Below are positions 1 through 4,575 of a stretch of 5,250 nt of DNA, piece by piece. Below the pieces are notes generated by a model that saw only the letters and a program-made list of their open reading frames with translations, was not told where the DNA came from and searched no databases. This DNA comes from Verrucomicrobiia bacterium (lineage in GTDB: Bacteria > Verrucomicrobiota > Verrucomicrobiia > CAIQCK01). The translations under genes and the position numbers were made by a program. Position 1 is the stretch's first letter. The number at the start of each line of letters is the position of its first letter. The DNA is taken from positions 1 through 5,250 of the forward strand of contig JAOACV010000233.1 of assembly GCA_026417675.1 (NCBI GenBank), written 5' to 3'.

Positions 1-18
1 GATGTGTATAAGAGACAG
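1..18 (+). other. Untrimmed Nextera/Tn5 mosaic-end adapter
   Basis: Bases 1-18 read GATGTGTATAAGAGACAG, which is the Tn5 mosaic-end sequence used in Nextera libraries minus its first A. This is known library chemistry and not a genomic feature. It means the contig end was not trimmed and that true sequence starts at about base 19. Any open frame read through it begins with the artefactual residues MCIRDR, so no gene start should be placed here. Confidence 0.95.
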
Positions 19-20
19 AC

Positions 21-50
21 TATGTCCAGGGCCACCCGAAGAAGTCATGA
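21..50 (+). CDS. 3' end of an unknown upstream gene, possibly an antitoxin partner
   Basis: After the adapter, one frame reads YVQGHPKKS and then a TGA at 48-50. This stop overlaps the PIN gene start as ATGA (47-50). A four-base stop/start overlap is the usual arrangement of antitoxin and toxin genes in VapBC-type pairs, so this may be the tail of the antitoxin. Only nine genomic codons are visible, so neither coding status nor family can be shown. The arrangement is the whole argument. Confidence 0.3.
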   Translation, partial: YVQGHPKKS

Positions 51-436
51 AGACGGTCTTTGCCGACACCTTTTACTTTCTGGCCTTGCTCAACCTCCGC
101 GACCCTTATCATGACCGCGCTGTGACCGCGTCGCGAGCGCCCGAACTGCGGTTGGTGACCACGGATTTTGTTTTGATCGAGCTGGCCGATGCGTTGTGCA
201 AACCGCGCAGCGGGAGGAGGCGTTGGCTGTCTCGTGTTTTCTGGAAATGGACCCGGCTTTTGAATTGGTGCGGGTCAGCACCGGCTTGTTGCAGTGAGCC
301 TTGAATCTCTACGCGGAAAAGCCCGACAAGGATTGGTCCCTGACCGACTGCATTTCATCCGTGGTGATGGAGGAACGCGGCCTGTGCGAAGCGTTGACAG
401 CTGACAACCACCTCGAGCCAGCCGTTCCTGGTGTGA
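47..436 (+). pseudogene. Degenerate PIN-domain (VapC-like) ribonuclease toxin gene
   Basis: PIN-domain proteins are Mg-dependent RNases that act as toxins in VapBC modules. The ATG at 47 opens MKTVFADTFYFLALLN with acidic Asp7, followed by LIELADAL with Glu45. At about 206 the frame must shift by a one-base loss to continue as AQREEALAVSCFLEMDPAFELV. An in-frame TGA at 295-297 then separates LLQ from ALNLYAEKPDKDWSLTDC, the typical second half. The later PIN acidic residues are present (Asp at 346-348 in SLTDC, Asp at 403-405 in ALTAD). A second shift near 424 would restore the end as FLV and a stop at 434-436. The intact form would be about 130 residues, normal for the family. Three lesions in 390 bases with all acidic motifs still readable point to a recently decayed gene. 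Sequencing error close to a contig end is the alternative. Confidence 0.85.
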
Positions 437-560
437 GCCGGTTTGTTCGGTCTTTTTGGCGACTGTGGGAGAGACGAAAATCTTTCAAAAAAACGTTGCA
501 AAGTTTGGCTTTGTCACTAAGCTCCACACTTCCCTTTGCAGAACAAAGAGAACACGGTTT

Positions 561-597
561 GGCGGCGTGCCGCGAGTGTAGCCGCCGCTAAGGCGGT
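561..597 (+). repeat. GC-rich segment with two mutually exclusive hairpins
   Basis: GGCGGC at 561-566 can pair with GCCGCC at 581-586. The same 582-586 segment can instead pair with GGCGG at 592-596 across a short loop. Three segments competing for one partner is the geometry of an attenuator, but GC-rich dispersed repeats look the same. No U-run follows, so it is not a plain intrinsic terminator. It lies about 115 bases before rplB. Confidence 0.35.
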
Positions 598-604
598 AGC
601 GCCC

Positions 605-686
605 GCACGGGTTTGACATTCTGTCCGGCCGGCTGGCGTGACGGACGTCGGCATCGGCTTTCCGGCTTGGGCCGGAACTGCATGAA
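605..686 (+). promoter_or_regulatory. Leader element copy 1, upstream of rplB
   Basis: Shared blocks in order: GCACGGGT (605-612), TTGACA (613-618, a perfect -35-like hexamer), GGCGTGACGG (635-644) and AACTGCATGAA (676-686). The position 17 bases after TTGACA is occupied by GCGTGA, not a classic -10. Related blocks precede the DUF1080 and Tat genes. The ATG inside the 11-mer opens only a five-codon frame (MKRV, stop at 694-696), and the true rplB start lies 31 bases further on. A promoter or leader role is inference from position and recurrence. Confidence 0.4.
661..676 (+). repeat. Perfect 6-bp hairpin in the rplB leader
   Basis: TCCGGC (661-666) and GCCGGA (671-676) pair perfectly around a TTGG loop. 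The hairpin abuts the AACTGCATGAA motif and ends 36 bases before the rplB start. It accounts for most of the extra length of this leader relative to the copy before the DUF1080 gene. It could be a regulatory RNA stem, but no known ribosomal-protein leader class is recognised. Confidence 0.5.
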
Positions 687-712
687 ACGAGTTTGAAACA
701 GAAAATTTCATC

Positions 713-1552
713 ATGGGCATCAAGACATACAGACCATTAACGCCGGGCCAGCGGTTTAAGACCTCGCCCACCTTCGAGGAAATCACGAAGGATCGGCCCG
801 AGAAGTCGCTGCTGGAGCCTTTGCGCAAGACCGGAGGCCGCAACTGCTACGGCCGGATGACCGCGCGCCGTCGCGGCGGCGGGCACAAGCAGCATTACCG
901 CATCATTGATTTCAAGCGCAACAAGCACGGCATCCCGGCCAGGGTCGCCGCGATCGAATACGACCCGAACCGCACCGCGCGCATCGCGTTGCTGCACTAC
1001 GCGGACGGCGAGAAGCGTTACATCCTCGCGCCTAACGGCCTCGCCGTCGGTCAAACGGTTATGAGCGGCCCCAACGCGCCGACCGAGGTGGGCAACGCGC
1101 TGCCGCTCAAAGCCATTCCGGCGGTCATGCCGGTGCATGCGGTGGAGATTTATCGCGGCAAGGGCGCACAGTTGGTGCGCACGGCGGGCGCGGCGGCGCA
1201 GATCGTGGTCAAGGAGGGCGATTACGTCCACTTGAAGCTACCGTCGGGCGAAATCCGGAAGGTGCATCAGGAGTGCTACGCGACCATTGGCCAAGTGGGC
1301 AACCTGGAACATGACAGCATTGTGTTGGGCAAGGCGGGCCGCACGCGCTGGCTCGGCTGGCGTCCGATCTCGCGCGCGATGTGCCGCAACCCGATTGACC
1401 ACCCGATGGGCGGCGGTCAGGGCAAGAGCAAGGGCGGCGGCGGCTGGCATCATCCGTGTTCGCCTTGGGGCCAGCCGGCCAAAGGTTACAAGACCCGCAA
1501 GAAGAAGAAGACCAGTTCGCGGTTCATCGTTCAGGATCGGAGGAAGAAATAG
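713..1552 (+). CDS. rplB: 50S ribosomal protein L2
   Basis: L2 is a core protein of the large subunit. It binds 23S rRNA near the peptidyl-transferase centre and is needed for subunit association. The product has 279 residues, normal for the family (E. coli has 273). Hallmarks in order are [35 protein letters not shown] N-terminal RNA-binding sequence, then [26 protein letters not shown], then [13 protein letters not shown], and DHPMGGG near the C-terminus. The functionally important His (His229 in E. coli numbering) is kept as the first His of DHP. The second His of the usual DHPHGGG is Met, as also known in some other phyla. It is followed by an extended Gly-rich stretch ([11 protein letters not shown]) before SPWG. 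The ATG at 713 gives a standard L2 N-terminus, but no clear Shine-Dalgarno precedes it. It ends two bases before rpsS. Upstream is a broken PIN gene instead of rplW. Confidence 0.98.
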   Translation: MGIKTYRPLTPGQRFKTSPTFEEITKDRPEKSLLEPLRKTGGRNCYGRMTARRRGGGHKQHYRIIDFKRNKHGIPARVAAIEYDPNRTARIALLHYADGEKRYILAPNGLAVGQTVMSGPNAPTEVGNALPLKAIPAVMPVHAVEIYRGKGAQLVRTAGAAAQIVVKEGDYVHLKLPSGEIRKVHQECYATIGQVGNLEHDSIVLGKAGRTRWLGWRPISRAMCRNPIDHPMGGGQGKSKGGGGWHHPCSPWGQPAKGYKTRKKKKTSSRFIVQDRRKK

Positions 1553-1554
1553 TC

Positions 1555-1836
1555 ATGTCACGCTCACTGAAAAAAGGTCCGTTTGTGGACGAACACCTGA
1601 TGAAGAAGGTGCGGGAGCTGAACGAGTCCGGCCAGAAGAAGCCGATCAAGACCTGGTCGCGCCGTTCAATGATTCTGCCGGAGTCCGTGGGCCACACATT
1701 CAGCGTCCACAACGGGAAGGTTTTCAACGCCGTCTTCGTGACTGAAAACATGGTCGGCCACCGGCTCGGCGAGTTTTCGTTGACACGGATTTTCAAGAAG
1801 CACGGCGCCCCCACCGAGAAGGCGGCAGCGAAGTAG
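1555..1836 (+). CDS. rpsS: 30S ribosomal protein S19
   Basis: S19 sits in the head of the small subunit, pairs with S13 and contacts the A-site tRNA region. The product has 93 residues, the normal length. It starts [15 protein letters not shown] and carries [26 protein letters not shown] and [19 protein letters not shown], all signature S19 segments. The start is fixed by the conserved N-terminus and by GGAGG at 1539-1543, which lies inside the end of rplB. The gene follows rplB by two bases, so the two are surely cotranscribed and probably translationally coupled. The next gene should be rplV in a standard S10 operon. Here it is an unrelated exported protein. Confidence 0.98.
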   Translation: MSRSLKKGPFVDEHLMKKVRELNESGQKKPIKTWSRRSMILPESVGHTFSVHNGKVFNAVFVTENMVGHRLGEFSLTRIFKKHGAPTEKAAAK

Positions 1837-1850
1837 CCGTTAAGGCCGTT

Positions 1851-2696
1851 ATGCGGGCCGAAGTCCAGCGCGCGGCAGTCGTCTGGACGGTTTGTTTGTT
1901 CGGTGCCGCGTCCGTCGCTCAGGAGCAGGCCGGCAAACGCTCCGTGCCGGTTCAGGATGTGGTCAGGGCCGAGGAGAGCGCCTTGCAGTTGCAGGAACTG
2001 ACCGTCGCTTTCCAGCGGCTGATGAGCGACTATGCCGAGTTGAAGACCGAGCTGGCCGAGAAGGACCAGGCAATCAAAACGCTCAGCGAGAGCCTGGCCG
2101 CCGCGCAGGCCGAAGCGGCGCAGTTGCGACAGCAGCAGGCACAAAGGGCTTCGGCGACGGCCGCACCGGCTCCGGCTGATCCGGCGAAGTTACAACAACA
2201 ACTCGCCGAGGCGGCCCAAGCCTTGCGCAAGAGCGAGGCCGACCGCGCCCAACTGGTCGAGCAACTGGCGCGGCTCAACGGGGTGCTCGAGCTGGCCTTG
2301 CGCGGCACCGGCGGCATGAGCGTGACCCAGCGGGCGCAGGCGCTCGCGGAGGCCGAGCGTGTGAAACGGATGCTCAGCGGCGTGAAACCTCCGGCGGCCG
2401 AACCCGCGCCGGGCACCAACACGGTGGCCGCGCCGCAGGCGCAGCCGGGGCCGCCGACGCTGGAGAACGGCCGGATCGTGAGCCTGAACTGGGAATTGAG
2501 GTTGGCGGTGATCAACCTCGGCGAGGAGCACGGCGTGCGACTCGGCATGCCGTTCCGGGTGATCCGCGGCGATCGGGTTATCGGCTACCTGCGGGTGGTC
2601 GAGTTGCGCAGGAAGATTTCCGGCGCAGTCATCGAGACGATGGACCGCGACATCGCCATCCAGGTCAACGATCGGGTGCGATGGACCAGTGGATAG
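1851..2696 (+). CDS. Exported coiled-coil protein with C-terminal beta-barrel-like domain
   Basis: I do not recognise a named family. The 281-residue product begins with a likely Sec signal peptide (MRAEVQRAAVVWTVCLFGAASVA, cleavage near residue 23). Residues about 40-100 and 112-150 are rich in Ala, Gln, Glu, Leu and Lys with heptad spacing, so they should form coiled coils, split by an Ala/Pro linker (101-112). A second Pro/Ala/Gln linker (178-204) leads to a compact C-terminal region (206-278). That region alternates short beta-like strands and glycine turns (GRIVSLNWELRLAVINLG, GVRLGMPFRVIRG, IGYLRVVE), resembling small SH3-like barrels at the ends of envelope proteins. The ATG at 1851 follows rpsS by 14 bases with a weak AAGG at 1842-1845. 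The protein is probably periplasmic or peptidoglycan-facing. Transcription with rplB-rpsS is inferred from the spacing. Confidence 0.85.
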   Translation: MRAEVQRAAVVWTVCLFGAASVAQEQAGKRSVPVQDVVRAEESALQLQELTVAFQRLMSDYAELKTELAEKDQAIKTLSESLAAAQAEAAQLRQQQAQRASATAAPAPADPAKLQQQLAEAAQALRKSEADRAQLVEQLARLNGVLELALRGTGGMSVTQRAQALAEAERVKRMLSGVKPPAAEPAPGTNTVAAPQAQPGPPTLENGRIVSLNWELRLAVINLGEEHGVRLGMPFRVIRGDRVIGYLRVVELRRKISGAVIETMDRDIAIQVNDRVRWTSG

Positions 2697-2864
2697 ATAT
2701 GTGGCGCGTCGGGGCCGCACACAGCCGAACACCTCAGGCAGCAAATCCGCCGGCGCGATGCGGGTGAAAGAACCGGTGTTCGAAACCCTGCATTTCCGCC
2801 ATTTCCCGCCGGTTACAGTGTAGCAGAACCAATGAATCGGATCAGCGACCGGCTGCGACCTCAC
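2697..2864. other. Intergenic gap, nothing recognised
   Basis: The stretch after the coiled-coil gene has no convincing reading frame, RNA gene or U-tailed terminator hairpin. ACCGG near 2773 and CCGGT near 2810 could pair over a long loop, which is weak. The ATG at 2832 extends the DUF1080 frame upstream but adds an arginine-rich stretch in front of a clear signal peptide, so it is not taken as the start. Confidence 0.5.
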
Positions 2865-2926
2865 GCACGGGTGCGTCTTCGCGATTGCTTTCGGCGTGAC
2901 GGCGGGTTAGGAAACAACTGCATGAA
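2865..2926 (+). promoter_or_regulatory. Leader element copy 2, at the DUF1080 gene start
   Basis: GCACGGGT (2865-2872), GGCGTGACGG (2893-2902), GGAAAC (2910-2915) and AACTGCATGAA (2916-2926) repeat blocks seen before rplB, in the same order. The first two blocks are 28 bases apart here and 30 there. In this copy the ATG inside the 11-mer is the start codon of the gene. GGAAAC may serve as a weak ribosome-binding site. No TTGACA-like hexamer is present at the matching position. Confidence 0.4.
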
Positions 2927-3515
2927 GAACATCAAGTTTTCTTTGGGCGCGGCGCTCGCGTTGGTGTGCGCCACGGCAATGGCAACACAGGCAGCCGACA
3001 CTGCCGGGCAACGCGTGTGTCTGTTCGACGGCAAGACGCTGGCCGGCTGGACATTGATCACGTGCGAGGCGGTCGCTGACAACGGCGACCTGCTCATCAA
3101 GGAAGGTAACGGCTTGGTCCAGACCTCGCGCAAATACGGCGACTTCATCTTTGAGTTCGAGTGGAAGGCCCTCAAGCCCGACAAGTGGGACAGCGGCATC
3201 TATTTCCGTTACGACACCATCCCGCCCAATCGTCACTGGCCGGTGCGTTATCAGGCCAACCTGCTGAAGGGGCAGGAAGGCAACGTCGGCGGTTTGCAAG
3301 GCGCCAAGAGCGAAGGTCTGATCAAGCCTGGCGATTGGAACCGATTCAAACTGACCGTGCGCGGGACGCGAGCAGAGATGGAGATCAACGGCAAACCCGC
3401 TTGGAAGGCCGACGGTCTCGAAGGCCCCAAGGAGGGCTACATTGGCATTCAAGCAGAGGTTCCCAACGGCGGCCAGCACCGCTTCCGCAACATCTACATC
3501 ACCGAACTGAAGTAA
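2922..3515 (+). CDS. Secreted DUF1080 (3-keto-disaccharide hydrolase-like) protein
   Basis: The 197-residue product matches the DUF1080 family, a concanavalin-like beta-sandwich domain now named 3-keto-disaccharide hydrolase. Visible features are LFDGKTLAGW at 34-43, then YGDFIFEFEWKALKPDKWDSGIYFRY (72-97), the Gly-rich NVGGLQGAKSEGLIKPGDWNRFKLTV (121-146), and EINGKPAWK leading to GYIGIQAEVPNGGQHRFRNIYITEL at the end. Residues 1-25 (MKNIKFSLGAALALVCATAM and onward) form a Sec signal peptide, which fixes the ATG at 2922 over the in-frame ATG at 2832. The protein should be periplasmic or secreted and bind or cleave carbohydrate. The exact substrate cannot be read from sequence. Such genes are abundant in Verrucomicrobiota and Planctomycetota. 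No partner gene adjoins it, so it is probably a single transcription unit. Confidence 0.93.
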   Translation: MKNIKFSLGAALALVCATAMATQAADTAGQRVCLFDGKTLAGWTLITCEAVADNGDLLIKEGNGLVQTSRKYGDFIFEFEWKALKPDKWDSGIYFRYDTIPPNRHWPVRYQANLLKGQEGNVGGLQGAKSEGLIKPGDWNRFKLTVRGTRAEMEINGKPAWKADGLEGPKEGYIGIQAEVPNGGQHRFRNIYITELK

Positions 3516-3576
3516 ATGGTCCGTGTCGTGGTTCAGCGTCAATTGGATATTTGGGGTTGTTGTGGTTGAGTCTCCT

Positions 3577-3750
3577 TCATTCTCTGGTCAGCAGCAGTTT
3601 CGGGTCTCGGGCGGCAAAGTGGCCTGCGCTATGCCGACAAGTTTGTCCGACAGGGGAATGAAACCGATCACGCCGCATAGGCGGGCCTGATTGTAATGCT
3701 CCACAAACTTGGCGATGACCCGGCGTGCCCCCTCCGGGACTCGAACGGAC
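3577..3750 (-). mobile_element. C-terminal remnant of an IS3-like transposase
   Basis: On the minus strand, from about 3750 downward, the translation GARRVIAKFVEHYNQARLCGVIGFIPLSDKLVG matches the final part of IS3-group DDE integrase-type transposases (typical form FVEHYN-xx-RLHSAIGY-x-TP-x-DKLxG). After this the frame breaks at about 3621-3626. One frame ends in ETRNCC at 3588, while the other continues family-like as ARDPKLLLTRE to a TGA at 3577-3579. The usual RLH is RLC. Nothing matching the catalytic DDE part is visible at higher coordinates and no inverted terminal repeats were found. This is therefore a dead fragment and not a working element. IS3-group is the best fit; the exact family is uncertain. 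Confidence 0.75.
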
Positions 3751-3793
3751 TTCCGGGGCGAGTGCAATCGGCCTTTGCTCTGAGCCGTTTCGT

Positions 3794-4024
3794 TCACGCC
3801 TGCTTCACAACGGTCCACCTCCTTCGCGGTGGCCGCAGGTTCAAATTGGCTTGATACGGTTTGGCGAACCAAACCGGGACATCGCTGAAAGTCTTGATGT
3901 CCTCGATTTTCGTGCGCCCTTCGGCGGCATTTTGGCAGGCTTGGCTCGCTTCATGCGCGAGGTTGCGTTTGGGGATGTTTATGCTTCTGGTCTTGAGCGA
4001 TTTCCATTTGGTCTTGCCAGACAT
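3794..4024 (-). CDS. Unassigned short reading frame, 76 codons
   Basis: On the minus strand an ATG at 4024 opens MSGKTKWKSLKTRSINIPKR and runs to a TGA at 3794. The middle (EASQACQNAAEGRTKIEDIKTFSDVP) has a plausible soluble-protein composition with a basic N-terminus, unlike a random high-GC frame. The tail (LRPPRRRWTVVKQA) looks like read-through into another frame. It may be the truncated start of a small gene disrupted where the transposase fragment lies. I do not recognise the family, there is no clear ribosome-binding site, and it could be spurious. Confidence 0.3.
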   Translation of the reverse strand: MSGKTKWKSLKTRSINIPKRNLAHEASQACQNAAEGRTKIEDIKTFSDVPVWFAKPYQANLNLRPPRRRWTVVKQA

Positions 4025-4263
4025 CTTAAATCGCGCATAGTATCCGCTGGCCGGTGAATACCGGCAAGTGCTCTGGACGGAAGCAGGTTGATACCGTGCG
4101 ACTTGTGTTGGAGAATTTTTTCATGGGTTTCGTCCCTCGGATCGAACGAGGGGCAGTTTTCAACCCAGCGTCCAGCACAAGGGTGTAGGAGAATCAACAA
4201 GCATGCCGGTGTTTTTCCGAGTCCGGAAGAGATTTCCCATAATTCCGGAGAGATTTTGACGGT
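4025..4263. other. Non-coding or decayed stretch before the tRNA gene
   Basis: I see no confident gene here. Open frames on both strands are short and lack family motifs. A minus-strand frame reading FDPRDETHEKILQHKSHGINLL near 4090-4160 looks somewhat protein-like and may be an eroded gene, but it cannot be named. The last 50 bases hold the probable tRNA promoter. Confidence 0.4.
4222..4257 (+). promoter_or_regulatory. Direct repeat and -10-like hexamer before tRNA-Arg
   Basis: TCCGGAAGAGATTT (4222-4235) recurs as TCCGGAGAGATTTT (4244-4257), a near-identical pair offset by 22 bases, i.e. two helical turns. Between them lies CATAAT (4238-4243), one mismatch from the TATAAT consensus and 21 bases before the mature tRNA 5' end. 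The -35 position holds only a weak TTTCCG-like match. The arrangement fits a tRNA promoter, possibly with paired regulator sites, but this is inference. Confidence 0.4.
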
Positions 4264-4340
4264 GCGCCCGTAGCTCAGTGGATTAGAGCATCTGACTACG
4301 GATCAGAGGGTCCCAGGTTCAAGTCCTGGCGGGCGCGCCA
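4264..4340 (+). tRNA. tRNA-Arg(ACG) with encoded CCA
   Basis: The cloverleaf folds completely. The acceptor GCGCCCG (4264-4270) pairs with CGGGCGC (4330-4336). The D stem GCTC (4273-4276) pairs with GAGC (4286-4289). The anticodon stem TCTGA (4291-4295) pairs with TCAGA (4303-4307) around loop CTACGGA. The T stem CCAGG pairs with CCTGG around TTCAAGT. The anticodon at 4298-4300 is ACG, read as ICG after A34 deamination, so it decodes the CGU/CGC/CGA arginine codons. The discriminator is G4337 and CCA is genomically encoded at 4338-4340. The variable loop is the short five-base class. Confidence 0.97.
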
Positions 4341-4497
4341 GTTTTTCCGGGGAAAGATGACGGCGTCCCGCCAACCTGCCCGCCCGTCAAAGCCTCCGGG
4401 GGTATCCGCAGAGGCCGCCATCGCATTCAACGGATGCTTGCCGGCGCTGATGCTTCGGGCTTGACGAGGCCGGGGGCGGGAACAAGGATCGGGCGCG
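4341..4497. other. Spacer between tRNA and the next leader, nothing recognised
   Basis: No reading frame with family support and no clear terminator is present. GTTTTTCCG at 4341-4349 repeats a 9-mer at 4211-4219 upstream of the tRNA, probably by chance. The minus-strand frame crossing this area ends in RQDLNLGPSDP, the well-known false translation of an antisense tRNA gene. Confidence 0.5.
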
Positions 4498-4550
4498 TTG
4501 ACCTGTCGTGATGGAGGCGGCGTGCGCGACGGAAACGAGAACTGCATGAA
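4498..4550 (+). promoter_or_regulatory. Leader element copy 3, upstream of the Tat gene
   Basis: TTGACC (4498-4503), GGCGTG (4519-4524), GACGG (4528-4532), GGAAAC (4531-4536) and AACTGCATGAA (4540-4550) resemble the leader blocks before rplB and the DUF1080 gene. TTGAC to GGCGTG is 21 bases here and 22 bases before rplB. As in the rplB copy, the ATG in the 11-mer is not the main gene's start. It opens a nine-codon frame that runs into the next start codon. Confidence 0.4.
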
Positions 4551-4575
4551 TCTTCAAGCAGGAGCTGTCTTATGA
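4546..4575 (+). CDS. Candidate nine-codon leader peptide (MNLQAGAVL)
   Basis: The ATG within the third AACTGCATGAA motif opens nine codons and ends at TGA 4573-4575. This overlaps the Tat gene's ATG as ATGA (4572-4575). Such overlaps usually couple translation of the second gene to the first. No strong ribosome-binding site precedes it (GGAAAC at 4531-4536 is the best). It is too short to judge coding status, so treat it as a hypothesis. Confidence 0.25.
   Translation: MNLQAGAVL

Noticed and set aside
301..591. Independent gene starting with TTG at 301
   Set aside because: Its first 40 residues are the second half of the PIN domain, and the rest is translated leader DNA. It is part of the pseudogene.
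613..641. Classic sigma-70 promoter from TTGACA at 613-618
   Set aside because: The -35 is perfect, but the -10 position holds GCGTGA, with no TATAAT-like hexamer at 16-18 bases. It is kept only as a block of the leader element.
737..1231. Long minus-strand frame opposite rplB, and similar frames opposite the coiled-coil and DUF1080 genes
   Set aside because: These are high-GC antisense shadows with Arg/Ala/His-rich composition and no family motifs.
2770..2815. Possible tRNA or tmRNA end around GTGTTCGAAACCC
   Set aside because: The T-stem flanks do not pair and no acceptor partner is present.
2832..2921. Upstream start for the DUF1080 gene at 2832
   Set aside because: It would place a 30-residue arginine-rich stretch in front of a textbook signal peptide. 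The start at 2922 is far better.
3728..3752. Minus-strand TTCGAGTCCCGGAGGGGGCA resembling a tRNA 3' end
   Set aside because: The 5' half of the T stem does not pair, and no matching 5' acceptor strand exists upstream. The sequence is better explained as codons of the transposase remnant (RVPEGAR).
4296..4547. Minus-strand reading frame ending RQDLNLGPSDP
   Set aside because: This is the familiar false translation of the antisense strand of a tRNA gene. It overlaps the clear tRNA-Arg.
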